From Streptacidiphilus fuscans (GTDB lineage: Bacteria; Actinomycetota; Actinomycetes; Streptomycetales; Streptomycetaceae): a stretch of 64,000 nucleotides of DNA. How positions within the stretch are numbered: position 1 is the first letter of the stretch; every line of letters begins with the position of its first letter. The notes below the pieces were generated by a model. The model saw only the letters and a list, made by a program, of their open reading frames with translations, did no database searches and was not told the origin of the DNA. Positions 52,562-61,416 of the stretch are shown in pieces. Location: the NCBI RefSeq assembly GCF_015690355.1, contig NZ_JADPRT010000011.1, positions 153,961-217,960 on the forward strand. The letters are read 5' to 3'. The position numbers and the translations under genes were made by a program.

Positions 52562-53761
52562 ATGTCACCCACGTGCACCGATCTGCTGACCGAAGCCGCT
52601 GTTCCGAAGCGTGCCGAACGCCTGCGCTGGTCCCCGTTGATCGCCCTTGCCGCGGCCGCCTTTTTGGTGATCGTGACGGAGGCCTTGCCTGCGGGAGTCC
52701 TGCCGGAGATGGCGCGCAGCCTGCATGTCGGCGAATCGGCGATGGGCCAGTCGCTGACCGTCTACGCCCTGGCCACCGGGCTGTCCGCGATCCCCGTGGC
52801 CAGAGCGACGGCCTCCTGGGATCGCAAGAGGCTGCTGTTGACGGCCGTGGTGACGTTCACCCTGGCCGACGCGGTCACGACGGTGTCGTCGAGCTATCTG
52901 CTGACCATGGCGTCCCGTCTGCTCGCCGGTGTTGCCGCGGCCGTGGTCTGGGCCGAACTCGTGGGCTTCGCCAGCAGGTTGGCCCCGCCGCGGCTGCACG
53001 GCCGAGCGACCGCCGTCGCCATGGCCGGGGTGCCGCTGGCCCTGTGCCTGGGCATCCCGATGGGGACCCTGCTGGGCGGCCTCGCGGGTTGGCGGACGAC
53101 CTTCGCGGCGGTGACGGTGCTCTCGGTCGCCCTGGTCGCGTGGCTGGCGGTGTCCACGCCCGGCGCTCCGGGACGTGGCCCAGGGGAGCCGGGAGGGCGG
53201 GGCATCGGGGCCCTGCGCGTTCCCGGCGTGGTGGCTGTGCTGGTCGTCACCGCGACGTATGTGCTGGCCCACAACGTGCTCTACACGTACATCGCCGCAT
53301 TCCTCGACAGCCGGGGCATGGGTGGGGCCAGGGACACGGCGCTGCTGGTCCTGGGTGCGAGCTCGGTGGTCGGCATCGGCGTCACCGGCGCCCTGATCGA
53401 CCGTGCGCTGCGGCAGCTCACGATCGCCAGCGTGGCACTGTTCCTCCTGGCCGCGGTGCTGCTGGCGCTGCCCGGGCGCGACCCGTTCGTCGTCTACGGA
53501 GCGACCGCCCTCTGGGGTGTGGGCTGGGGCTGCGTCTCCACCCTGCTGCCGACCGCCGTCGCCGACGCGGGAGGCGATCGTGCCCAGCCGCTCCTCGTCA
53601 CCACCTGGAACACCGCCATGGGACTCGGCGGGGCAGCCGGCGGCGTGCTGCTCGGCGCGGCGGGGCCGTCGGCCTTCCCCTGGTGCGTCCTCGCGCTCCT
53701 CACTCCGGCCCTGACCGTCACGGTCGCCGCCAGGAGGCACGCCTTCCCGGTGAAGCGCTGA
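52562..53761 (+). CDS. MFS transporter, DHA1 (AraJ/Cmr-like) exporter
   Basis: The 399-residue protein has 12 predicted membrane helices. VIVTEALPAGVLPEMARSL in the first helix region is typical of the DHA1 sugar-efflux/chloramphenicol-exporter branch, with VARATASWDRKRLLL as motif A. Drug or metabolite efflux is the likely role, controlled by the divergent MerR regulator. It is convergent with the UvrA-like gene, with 41 bases between the stops. Confidence 0.9.
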   Translation: MSPTCTDLLTEAAVPKRAERLRWSPLIALAAAAFLVIVTEALPAGVLPEMARSLHVGESAMGQSLTVYALATGLSAIPVARATASWDRKRLLLTAVVTFTLADAVTTVSSSYLLTMASRLLAGVAAAVVWAELVGFASRLAPPRLHGRATAVAMAGVPLALCLGIPMGTLLGGLAGWRTTFAAVTVLSVALVAWLAVSTPGAPGRGPGEPGGRGIGALRVPGVVAVLVVTATYVLAHNVLYTYIAAFLDSRGMGGARDTALLVLGASSVVGIGVTGALIDRALRQLTIASVALFLLAAVLLALPGRDPFVVYGATALWGVGWGCVSTLLPTAVADAGGDRAQPLLVTTWNTAMGLGGAAGGVLLGAAGPSAFPWCVLALLTPALTVTVAARRHAFPVKR

Positions 53762-53802
53762 AGGTCTCGGGCCAATGGTGGTCGCCCGGCAGGCGCTGCC
53801 TG

Positions 53803-56382
53803 CTACCGCAGGCCCGCCGCCGACGACAGGTGTCGGCCCAGGTGCTCGGCGGTCGGGGTGGCCGCGTCGCGGGCGACGGTCTCCGGGGTGCCTTCGGCCA
53901 CGATGTGGCCGCCGGCGTCGCCGGCGCCCGGGCCGAGGTCGACGACCCAGTCCGCGGCGGCGACGGTGCGGAGGTCGTGTTCGACCACGACGACGGTGTT
54001 GCCCGTGTCCACCAGGCGCTGCAACTGGCCGACGAGCAGGTCGATGTCTGCCGGGTGCAGACCGCTGGTGGGTTCGTCCAGGAGGTACAGGCTGTGCCCG
54101 CGCGGTGCGCGCTGGAGTTCGCTCACCAGCTTGATGCGCTGCGCCTCTCCGCCCGACAGCGTGGTGGCGCCCTGGCCCAGCGTCAGGTAGCCCAGACCGA
54201 TGTCGGCGAGCAGCCGCAGGATGCGGACGGCGGCCGGCACGTCGTGGAGGAAGTCCAGCGCCTCCTCGACGCTCATCGCGAGCACGTCGGCGATGGTCCG
54301 GTCGCGGTAACGCACCATCAGCGTCCCGGGGTTGTAGCGCGCGCCCGCGCAGACCGGGCACGGGGAGGTCTCCGTGGGCAGGAAGAGGAGCTCGATGCTG
54401 ACGACCCCGTCGCCCAGGCAGTGCGGGCAGCGTCCCTGCGGCACGTTGAAGGAGAACCGGCTGGCGGTGTAGCCGAGTTCGCGGGCGCTGGGCTGGGCGG
54501 CGAACAGCTTGCGGACGCTGTCGAACAGGCCCGTGTAGGTGGCCAGGTTGGAGCGCGGGGTGCGCCCGATGGGCTTCTGGTCCACGACCACCAGCCGGTC
54601 GACGTGCTCCAGCCCTTCACTGGACCGCACCGTCACCCGGTCCTCGGCGAGGTCCCAGACCGGAACCCCGGCCTCCTCCTCGTCGGCGGCCTCCACCGAC
54701 GAGGGGTTCCGGGCCAGGTCCTCCTCCGTCTCCTCGCCGTGCAGGTGGTCGCGGACGGTGTCCGCGAGGGCGCGCCGGACGAGGGTCGACTTGCCCGACC
54801 CGGAGACACCGGTGACCGCCGTCAGCGTGCCGAGCGGGAAACTCGCGTCCAGGTCACGGAGGTTGTGGCCGGTCACACCGAACAGCCGCAGCCAGCGCTG
54901 CGGCTGCCGGGGCTTCTCCGGCCCGGGCACGGCGGGCGCGGTCGACGCGAGGTAGCGGGCGGTCACCGACTCGCGCGCCTCGTCCAGGCGCTGCGCGGGC
55001 CCGTTGTGGAGGACGCGCCCGCCGTGGCGGCCCGCGCCCGGCCCCATGTCGACGATCCAGTCGGCCGACGCGAGTACCTGCGCGTTGTGCTCCACCACGA
55101 AGACGCTGTTCCCGGCACGCCGCAGCCGCCGCAGGGCGGTCAGCAGCAGCTCCGTGTCGGCGGCGTGCAGGCCCGCCGAGGGCTCGTCCAGGACGTACAG
55201 CACCCCGAACAGGCCGCTGCGGAGCTGGGTGGCCAGGTGCAGCCGCTGGAGTTCGCCGCTGGAGAGGGTGGACGTCGCGCGTCCCGTCGCGAGATAGCCC
55301 AGGCCCAGGTCGACGAGCGTGCCCAACTGCTCCTGCAGACCGCCGATCAGCGCGTGCGCGGCCTGCCGCCGCTCGGCGGGCAGCGCCAGGGTGTCGGGGT
55401 GGTCGCGCGCGGCCGTAAGGAAGGCCGAGAGCTGCGTCAGCGGCATCGAGGTGGCGACCGAGATGTCCTGCCCGGCGATCGTCACCGCCAGCGCCTCCGG
55501 GTTGAGCCGCTTTCCGTGGCAGGTCGGGCAGACCTCGTCCGTCATGAACGAGGCGGCCTTCGCCCGCAGATGCGCCGCCTTGGAGGTGGCGAAGGTGTGC
55601 AGCACCCACCTGCGCGGGCTCATGTAGGTGCCCTGGTAGGAGCGTTGGACCCGGTGCGCCTCGCGGATCGGGTGCACCGTGACCGTGGGCTGCTCGTCGG
55701 TGGTCAGCAGCCACTCGCGGCGGGCGGCGGGCAGGGTACGGAACGGCACGTCGACGTCCACGCCGAGTTCGGCGAGGATGTCGCGGTAGTTCTTGCCCTG
55801 CCAGGCGCCGGGCCAGGCCGCGACGGCGCCTTCCCGGATGCTCAGCGAGTCGTCGCCGACGAGCTTGCTCTCGTCGACGGTGTGCAGACGCCCCAGGCCC
55901 GAGCAGGTCCGGCACGCGCCGACCGCCGTGTTCGGCGAGAAGCTGTCCGAGTCCAGCGGCGCGGCGTCCCGGGGGAACGTTCCGGCCAGGTCCTCGGGCG
56001 TCCGGCCCGCCGGGTAGGTACCGGCGCGGGAGTACAGCATCCGCAGCACGTTGGAGACCCGGCTCACCGTGCCCACCGTCGACCGTGTGCTGCCCCCGCT
56101 GTGCTGCTGCCGCAGCGCGACGGCGGGCGGCAGCCCGGTGATCTCGCCGACCCGGGGCGCTGCGCCCTGGTCGATCAGCCTGCGCGCGTACGGCGCGACG
56201 GACTCGAGGTAGCGCTGCTGGGCCTCGGCGTAGATGGTGGCGAAGGCCAGCGACGACTTCCCTGACCCCGACACCCCGGTGAAGGCCACCACCCGGTCCC
56301 GCGGCACGTCCACGTCGACGTGCCGCAGATTGTGCTCCGCGGCGCCCCGAACCCTGATCAGCCCGTCGTCAGCGGCATCCAT
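53803..56382 (-). CDS. UvrA-like ABC ATPase (UvrA2/drug-resistance subfamily)
   Basis: The 859-residue protein is about 100 residues shorter than UvrA. Both Walker A motifs (GVSGSGKSSLA and GVSGSGKSTLV) are present, with signatures LSSGELQRL and LSGGEAQRI and zinc-finger pairs CPTCHGKR, CPHCLGDG and CPVCAGARYN. The region that binds UvrB in true UvrA appears reduced. Such UvrA-like proteins include DrrC and others that guard against DNA-binding antibiotics. The neighbouring MerR and MFS genes support a resistance role. The start at 56382 is the family N-terminus (IRVRGAAEHNLRHVDVDVPR). Confidence 0.9.
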   Translation of the reverse strand: MDAADDGLIRVRGAAEHNLRHVDVDVPRDRVVAFTGVSGSGKSSLAFATIYAEAQQRYLESVAPYARRLIDQGAAPRVGEITGLPPAVALRQQHSGGSTRSTVGTVSRVSNVLRMLYSRAGTYPAGRTPEDLAGTFPRDAAPLDSDSFSPNTAVGACRTCSGLGRLHTVDESKLVGDDSLSIREGAVAAWPGAWQGKNYRDILAELGVDVDVPFRTLPAARREWLLTTDEQPTVTVHPIREAHRVQRSYQGTYMSPRRWVLHTFATSKAAHLRAKAASFMTDEVCPTCHGKRLNPEALAVTIAGQDISVATSMPLTQLSAFLTAARDHPDTLALPAERRQAAHALIGGLQEQLGTLVDLGLGYLATGRATSTLSSGELQRLHLATQLRSGLFGVLYVLDEPSAGLHAADTELLLTALRRLRRAGNSVFVVEHNAQVLASADWIVDMGPGAGRHGGRVLHNGPAQRLDEARESVTARYLASTAPAVPGPEKPRQPQRWLRLFGVTGHNLRDLDASFPLGTLTAVTGVSGSGKSTLVRRALADTVRDHLHGEETEEDLARNPSSVEAADEEEAGVPVWDLAEDRVTVRSSEGLEHVDRLVVVDQKPIGRTPRSNLATYTGLFDSVRKLFAAQPSARELGYTASRFSFNVPQGRCPHCLGDGVVSIELLFLPTETSPCPVCAGARYNPGTLMVRYRDRTIADVLAMSVEEALDFLHDVPAAVRILRLLADIGLGYLTLGQGATTLSGGEAQRIKLVSELQRAPRGHSLYLLDEPTSGLHPADIDLLVGQLQRLVDTGNTVVVVEHDLRTVAAADWVVDLGPGAGDAGGHIVAEGTPETVARDAATPTAEHLGRHLSSAAGLR

Positions 56383-56589
56383 GCCTGAAATCTAGCCGCG
56401 CCTTCAGGGCGGCGCGCTACGGGCGGCCGGTTGCCGTGCCCCTCGCCACAGAAGGTCGAGGTCGTCGACAGGAGAGCGCACGATGAGCCCTCCGACGGTC
56501 AGCTCGTGCCGCTCGTCTGTGCAGCGAGACTGCCTTCCGGGCCAGGGCATTCGACATTTCTCCTTCCGACGGTGGGTGCGAGGCGGGCG

Positions 56590-57483
56590 TCAGCTTGCCG
56601 GGCCGTCGTCCGGGTCGGGGGAGTAGGGCGGGATGGTCCAGCGAAGGACGGTCCTGCCGGCGAGGGATTCGAGGGTGGCCGGGTAGACCTGTCCGTATGC
56701 GCGTTCACCGCGGTGGCGCATGGAGTGGTCGCCGGGGTCCCAGCCGATGCCGAGCACCGGACAGCCACCGACCTCGGCGACGCCCGACAGCAGAGGGTGG
56801 CTCCAGCCGGCCCGGTTCAATCGGTGGTAGTCGGTGTGGGCGTTGACCGCGATCATCAGGCCCTTCCCGGGGCCGTCGCGAAGCCACGTCCGGAGCTTCT
56901 CTGCGAGTGCCTCCGCCTGGGGCAGCGGCAGGTCCAGCCACCCGCGCGGGCCGTATCCACCGTGGTGCCGAGGGACGCGTTCACCGCCGAACTCGGCGTG
57001 AACATCGCCTTCGTACTTGCCCCAGTAGGTGACGTCGGCCAGGCCGTCGATGGACTCTCTGTCCAGCCCGCTGAAGCCGTCGAGGGCCCGCGCGTCGCCG
57101 AGCACCATGCCGCACCGGTCCACCGGCAGGTCGCCCAGCACGAGCGGACCCGCCCCACGGTCCTCGGGCCACGGCAGACCCAGGTCGACCTCGAGGACCG
57201 AGATCGTCGGCTCGCCGTCGAACGGCGAGGGTGAGGTGAGTGCCCGTATCTGGAGCGGCTGATGCACGGCTGCTCGCACGACGATCGCCTCACCGCTCCA
57301 CGGGCGGGGCTCTCCGTCCGCAGGCTCGTAGAGATGGGCGCCACCCGACTCCACAGCCGCGAAGGCGCGCTCGGACAGCGATCGGCCGGTCTCGGGCCAG
57401 AAATCGACCCAGGCCGCCATGCCCAGCACAAGCACACCCGAGGGAGCCGCCACGGCCCCGAGATCGACATAGCTCTCAGTCAC
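56590..57483 (-). CDS. hypothetical protein of unknown family
   Basis: The protein has 297 residues, is acidic, and has no signal peptide or membrane segment. No family is recognised. Conspicuous stretches are PWPEDRGAGPLVLGDLPVD, YWGKYEGDVHAEFGGERV, PRHHGGYGPRGWLDLPLPQ and GWDPGDHSMRHRGERAYG. Histidines and aspartates cluster in the last third. Codon usage is typical of the genome, so it is probably a real, expressed gene. Its ATG overlaps the stop of the small frame at 57480-57710 (ATGA), suggesting coupling. A nuclease-inhibitor or toxin-immunity role is conceivable but not supported. Confidence 0.7.
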   Translation of the reverse strand: MTESYVDLGAVAAPSGVLVLGMAAWVDFWPETGRSLSERAFAAVESGGAHLYEPADGEPRPWSGEAIVVRAAVHQPLQIRALTSPSPFDGEPTISVLEVDLGLPWPEDRGAGPLVLGDLPVDRCGMVLGDARALDGFSGLDRESIDGLADVTYWGKYEGDVHAEFGGERVPRHHGGYGPRGWLDLPLPQAEALAEKLRTWLRDGPGKGLMIAVNAHTDYHRLNRAGWSHPLLSGVAEVGGCPVLGIGWDPGDHSMRHRGERAYGQVYPATLESLAGRTVLRWTIPPYSPDPDDGPAS

Positions 57484-57710
57484 CCGCCGATTGAAGCCGT
57501 CTCAGGCTCCGCGATCAAGCCGGCCAGGAGCCCTGTGTGCCACTGGTAGTCACCGACACCCGGCTCGATCCAGTTCAGGGGCAGCAAGTTGGGAAGTGCT
57601 ACGGCGCGAACGGTCGAAGGTCGGCGCCCGGTCGCGTCGGCGCTTTGAATCGGCTCTCGAACCACCCGAAGCCGATTGGGGCATCCGGGCAGGCCGCCCG
57701 GAACTAACAC
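57480..57710 (-). pseudogene. short frame coupled to the 297-residue gene, possible 3' remnant
   Basis: The last 36 codons, LLPLNWIEPGVGDYQWHTGL and onward, look like real protein, while the first 40 do not and have poor codon bias. The stop overlaps the start of the next gene by four bases. It may be the 3' end of a gene whose 5' part has been lost, or a small real gene starting internally. No family is recognised. Confidence 0.35.
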
Positions 57711-57916
57711 GTTGTCGGTCCGTCCGATGTAGGTAAACCGTTCGCGGATGGGCGTCGGCGGCCTTCCCTCATGGGGTCTTTGTGGGGGCGGGCTGTCGGC
57801 GGACTGCTCGTGCGTGGGTCATCAGGGTGAGCGTGCTGTGGGGAGCCTGGTCGTCGATCACAGGTGTCGGCCCTGTGGACGCGGTGGGCCACGGCTTCGC
57901 ATGCAGTGCCGAGGGT

Positions 57917-58825
57917 CTACGGGCGGTAAGGGGGTTCGAGGTGGCCGGGGTTGGCGAGGGTCTCGTCGGCGATGGCGTCGATGAAGGCCGCGGTGATGGG
58001 GTCGGGTCGGGTTCGGGTGTAGACGCTGAGCGGCCGAAGCACCGGCGGGCTTGGTTCGGCGAGCGATCCGTCGAAGTGTGCGGGGATGACGTTGCCGGGC
58101 ACGAGGGTGATGCCGAGGCCTGCTCGGGCGAGGTTGAGTGCGGAGCTGGACTGCTCGGTGCGTACGGCGGCGTGCGGGGTGAAGCCGGCGGACTGGCAGG
58201 CCGCGTCGAGGATGTCGGCGAGTCCGCTGGGCGGGGTGAAGTGGACCCAGGGGGAGTCGGCGAGTTCGCCTAGTTCGACGGTGCGGCGAGGTTCCGGGAA
58301 GGCGCCGGGCGGGCCGGCGAGCCAAAATGCCTCGGCGCCGATCTCGCGCAGTGGCCCCGTCCAGTCGGGGGGTGTTGGTCCGACCGCGACATCGGCGCGG
58401 CCCGCTTCCATGGCGGCGATGAGGTCGTCGGTGTGCCGGAACTCGACGAGGCGGACGGCGACATCGGGGTAGGTGGTGCGCCACGCTTTCAGGGCGGCGG
58501 GGAGGATGCCCACGCTGAGGGAGTAGAGGGTGCCGACGTGCAGTTCGCCGGCGTCGACGCCGGCGGCGCGCAGGCCGGCGGTGCGGGCGCGTTCGGCGTG
58601 GGCGAGGCTGGCGCGGGCGTGTGGAAGGACGATGCGGCCGGCTGGGGTGAGTCGCACGCCGCGGGTGAGGCGTTCCAGCAGCGGCCCGCCGAGCTGGCGT
58701 TCCAGGCTCTGGATCTGGTTGGACAGGCCCGGTTGGCTCACGTGCAGGTCGGCGGCGGCCTGGGTGAAGGATCCGGTGTCGACGACGGCGACGAAGTACT
58801 CCAGCTGGCGCAGCGAGACTGTCAT
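57917..58825 (-). CDS. LysR-family transcriptional regulator
   Basis: The 302-residue protein has an N-terminal winged HTH (LRQLEYFVAVVDTGSFTQAA, DLHVSQPGLSNQIQSLERQL) and a periplasmic-binding-like effector domain. It is divergent from the PEBP lipoprotein gene with 70 bases between. A TCCAAG...CTTGGA inverted repeat in that gap is a likely binding site. It probably controls the PEBP-hydrolase-hydrolase genes to the right as well as itself. The effector is unknown. Confidence 0.92.
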   Translation of the reverse strand: MTVSLRQLEYFVAVVDTGSFTQAAADLHVSQPGLSNQIQSLERQLGGPLLERLTRGVRLTPAGRIVLPHARASLAHAERARTAGLRAAGVDAGELHVGTLYSLSVGILPAALKAWRTTYPDVAVRLVEFRHTDDLIAAMEAGRADVAVGPTPPDWTGPLREIGAEAFWLAGPPGAFPEPRRTVELGELADSPWVHFTPPSGLADILDAACQSAGFTPHAAVRTEQSSSALNLARAGLGITLVPGNVIPAHFDGSLAEPSPPVLRPLSVYTRTRPDPITAAFIDAIADETLANPGHLEPPYRP

Positions 58826-58828
58826 TCA

Positions 58829-58864
58829 TCCAAGTTATCGGAGTCAGACTAGACATTTCTTGGA
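58829..58864. promoter_or_regulatory. candidate LysR operator between divergent genes
   Basis: TCCAAG at 58829-58834 and CTTGGA at 58859-58864 form a 6-bp inverted repeat with a 24-base, AT-richer spacer (contains TTATCGG and ACTAGACATTT). This is a plausible LysR site and dual promoter in a 70-base gap. The spacer is wider than the typical T-N11-A box, so the assignment is tentative. Confidence 0.45.
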
Positions 58865-58895
58865 CTGATGGCTTCCTGCTGGTCACGCTTGAGCC

Positions 58896-59627
58896 ATGGA
58901 TACCGAACAGACCCGGATTCTCGCTCACCCCCGGCCCGTCCGCCCGTTCGCGCGCGCCGCCGTCGGCATCGCCCTCATCGCCGCGGTCACGGCCGGGGCC
59001 GCTGCCTGCGGTACCGGCACGACCGCCGCCGCTGCGCCCGGCAGCTCGGCCGCGCCCGTCGGCTTGAGCTCCTCGCAGACTTCCCTGCGCGGGCCCGACC
59101 CCTATGCCTACCTTCCGAAGGTGCCCGCCTTCCGTCTCACGAGCACGACGGTGCGCAACGGACAGCCGCTCCCGGCCGCACAGCTGTCGAAGATGTTCAA
59201 GGTGCCCGGCGGCCAGGACATCTCGCCGCAGTTGACCTGGTCGGGCTTCCCGAAGGCCACGAAGAGCTTCGTGGTCTCGATGTACGACCCGCAGGCACCC
59301 ACCGGCAGCGGCTTCTGGCACTGGGTCGTCATCGACATCCCCGCCACGACGACCTCGCTGCTGCTCGATGCGGGCGCGCCGAGCAGCCGGACCCTGCCGC
59401 CCGGCGCTGTGCAGCTGGCGGACGACGCGGGTGTCCACCAGTACGTCGGCGGCGCCCCGCCCGCCGGCAGCGGCACGCACGACTACTACATCACCGTCAC
59501 GGCCCTGGACGTGTCCGCGACCGGCCTGCCCAGCACGGCCAGCCCCGCCTACGCCGGCTTCGCCATCGGCCCGCACACCCTCGCCCGCGCCACCATCGTC
59601 TGCCCGACCCGAGCGTCGGGCAGCTGA
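58896..59627 (+). CDS. PEBP-family lipoprotein (YbhB/YbcL type)
   Basis: The 243-residue protein has a long positively charged signal region and a hydrophobic core (AAVGIALIAAVTAGAAACG, about residues 22-40) ending at a lipobox-like AAAC, then an Ala/Ser/Thr linker. The mature domain is phosphatidylethanolamine-binding-like: DISPQLTWSGFPKATKSFVV, YDPQAPTGSGFWHWVVIDIP and GTHDYYITVTALD. The ligand is unknown. It is the first gene of a three-gene block divergent from the LysR regulator. Confidence 0.9.
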   Translation: MDTEQTRILAHPRPVRPFARAAVGIALIAAVTAGAAACGTGTTAAAAPGSSAAPVGLSSSQTSLRGPDPYAYLPKVPAFRLTSTTVRNGQPLPAAQLSKMFKVPGGQDISPQLTWSGFPKATKSFVVSMYDPQAPTGSGFWHWVVIDIPATTTSLLLDAGAPSSRTLPPGAVQLADDAGVHQYVGGAPPAGSGTHDYYITVTALDVSATGLPSTASPAYAGFAIGPHTLARATIVCPTRASGS

Positions 59628-59650
59628 CTCCTCTTCACGAAGGCATGACC

Positions 59651-60286
59651 ATGGACGCGATCAACGTTCTCGCGCTGCACGGCTACCACGGCAGCGCCCA
59701 GATCCTGCGCCGCCAGCTCCACCCCGTGGCCGCCGCCCTGCCGGCCACGATCAACCTCACCTACGTCGACGCACCCTCCCTCTCGCGCGGTGACTTCGGC
59801 TGGTGGCACGAGGGATTCAGCGGGTGGGAGCGCACCCGCGACTGGGTGATCGACCTCGCCGCCCGTCAGCACTTCCACGGCGTCATCGGGTTCAGCCAGG
59901 GCGCCGCCCTGGCTGGCCTGCTGACGGCCGTCCAGGAGACGGCCCCGGACCCCGGCGCGGAGGAAGCAGGCAGGAGGCTGGGATTCGGCTTTGCCGTCAT
60001 GATCGGCGGGTTCACCAGCGACGCCCCTCAGCACGGACAGCTCTTCACCCGGCCGCTGACCACTGCCTCGCTGCACGTGACCGGCGCGGCGGACTCGATC
60101 GTGCCGATGCGCGACTCGCTGCGCCTGGCCGACCGGTTCGCGGACCCGGTCGTGCTGCGGCACGGCGGCGGCCACGTCATCCCCGCCGATCGCGAGGTCG
60201 TCGGCCGCATCGTGGACTTCGTCTCCGGGCAGGCCGCCTCTCGGCTTGGCGCGTCGGCCCGGAGCGGTGGGCGGGGCGATGCATGA
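59651..60286 (+). CDS. FSH1-type serine hydrolase (alpha/beta fold)
   Basis: The 211-residue protein has LALHGYHGSAQILRRQL at the N-terminus, the nucleophile elbow GFSQGAALA, an aspartate in GAADSIVP and a histidine in GGGHVIP, matching the serine hydrolase FSH family of esterases. ATG 59651 is chosen because GAAGG lies seven bases before it; ATG 59645 is the alternative. The stop overlaps the next gene by eight bases. Confidence 0.87.
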   Translation: MDAINVLALHGYHGSAQILRRQLHPVAAALPATINLTYVDAPSLSRGDFGWWHEGFSGWERTRDWVIDLAARQHFHGVIGFSQGAALAGLLTAVQETAPDPGAEEAGRRLGFGFAVMIGGFTSDAPQHGQLFTRPLTTASLHVTGAADSIVPMRDSLRLADRFADPVVLRHGGGHVIPADREVVGRIVDFVSGQAASRLGASARSGGRGDA

Positions 60287-60920
60287 GGAGTGGGTCGAGA
60301 CCCCGGTCGGGCGGGCGCGCGTGGACTGGTTCCCCGCCGCTCACCACCGGGCGACGCTGGTGCTCGGCCACGGCACCGCCACCGGCGTGGAGGCGGCCGA
60401 CCTCCAGGCCCTGGCGCACGCATTGCCCGCGCGCGGCGTCACGGTCGCACTGGTGACCCAGCCCTACCGGATCGAGCACAACCCGTCGGTGGCCGATCCC
60501 GCCTCCCTCGACCGGGCGTGGGCGGCGGTGTGGGCCCGAATCACCGCGGTGACCAGTCCAGGGCCCGTCATCGCGGGCGGGCGCAGTGCGGGATCGCAGG
60601 TGGTGTGCCGGACCGCCAAGGAATTGGGTGCCGCCGCTGCCCTGGTGCTGGCCTATCCGGTGCGCGGTCCCGGCAGTCCTGGTGAACTGGCCTCGGTCAC
60701 ACTGCCGACACTGGTGGTGCAAGGGGGCCGCGATCCGTTCGGCACCGCGGCCGAACTACCGGCGCTGCCCGGGCACATGACGGTGGTCGAAATCCCCCGG
60801 GCGGATCACATGTTCCTCGCGTCCTCGGACTCGGCCTCGCGAGGCAACCTTGAGGCGGTCGTGACCTCGGTCGCAGTCTGGCTCGATGCCGTCCTTGGCA
60901 CCGCAGGAGGACAAAGGTAG
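60279..60920 (+). CDS. alpha/beta hydrolase, KANL3/Tex30-like family
   Basis: The 213-residue protein has TLVLGHGTATG as the oxyanion region, the serine elbow GGRSAGSQV, a GGRDPFG acid and ADHMFLAS histidine. Such short bacterial hydrolases have unknown substrates. It overlaps the previous hydrolase by eight bases, so the two are translated together. An in-frame ATG at 60246 is less likely because GGAG precedes the chosen start. Confidence 0.85.
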   Translation: MHEEWVETPVGRARVDWFPAAHHRATLVLGHGTATGVEAADLQALAHALPARGVTVALVTQPYRIEHNPSVADPASLDRAWAAVWARITAVTSPGPVIAGGRSAGSQVVCRTAKELGAAAALVLAYPVRGPGSPGELASVTLPTLVVQGGRDPFGTAAELPALPGHMTVVEIPRADHMFLASSDSASRGNLEAVVTSVAVWLDAVLGTAGGQR

Positions 60921-61416
60921 GAAGGGCTACGTTCCGTCCGGTGAGACCTCGACCACCGTGTAGGTGAAGGTGGCCGCCGACATCTGGTCGAAAGACGGAA
61001 GGATCAAGGCGGTCGCCACCGCCAGCGGCCTCCACGACTGCGTGCAACCATCCAGGCCGCGGGCGACTGGCGCGCGATCATTGCTAGAAGGCGTGACGCG
61101 GCGATCTGCGGCACCCGGGTCCGGCCAGGTCGAGGGACAGAACACGAGAGTCAAGCTTCTCAAGCGCGCCGGATACGGCCGCGCCAGCTTCGACCTCCTA
61201 CGCAAACGCATCCTGCACAGGACCTGAACCCGATCACAAGATCAGCGACAGAGCCCGTAATTCCCCGCAGGGAGCGCCAACTTCCCCGCCCACACGTTCG
61301 AGGGAGGTGCGGATTGCCTTCCCGCAGCACCGCCATGCGCTCATCCAGCAGGGCAATCCCCGACTGACGGCGCCCTCCGTCACAGATCAAGGGATCTCGC
61401 CCAGTTGCTTAGCAGC
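60921..61416. other. gene-poor region with transposase remnant
   Basis: These 496 bases have no intact gene. The middle holds the ISL3-type transposase tail at 61120-61227. The remaining DNA to each side is less biased in GC3 than the genome and includes GATCACAAGATCAGCGACAG just after the transposase stop, possibly a decayed insertion-sequence end. Nothing else was recognised. Confidence 0.5.
61120..61227 (+). pseudogene. C-terminal remnant of an ISL3-family transposase
   Basis: The last 35 codons of an open frame read SGQVEGQNTRVKLLKRAGYG and then RASFDLLRKRILHRT. This is the conserved C-terminal end of ISL3-type transposases (pattern G-x-V/I-E-G-x-N-T-K/R, K-x-x-K-R-x-x-Y-G-R-A-x-F-x-L-L-R-x-R-I-L). 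The preceding sequence does not continue the family, so only the tail remains. Confidence 0.75.

Noticed and set aside
52087..56265. Open frame of over 1,300 codons opposite the UvrA-like, MFS and MerR genes
   Set aside because: It runs antisense or out of frame to clear protein families, and its translation is repetitive Arg/Gly/Val-rich sequence. This is typical of GC-rich shadow frames.
57704..57892. Short minus-strand frame downstream of the LysR gene
   Set aside because: There is no ribosome site, the composition is biased to Pro/Arg/Thr, and there is no similarity to known proteins. It is considered chance.
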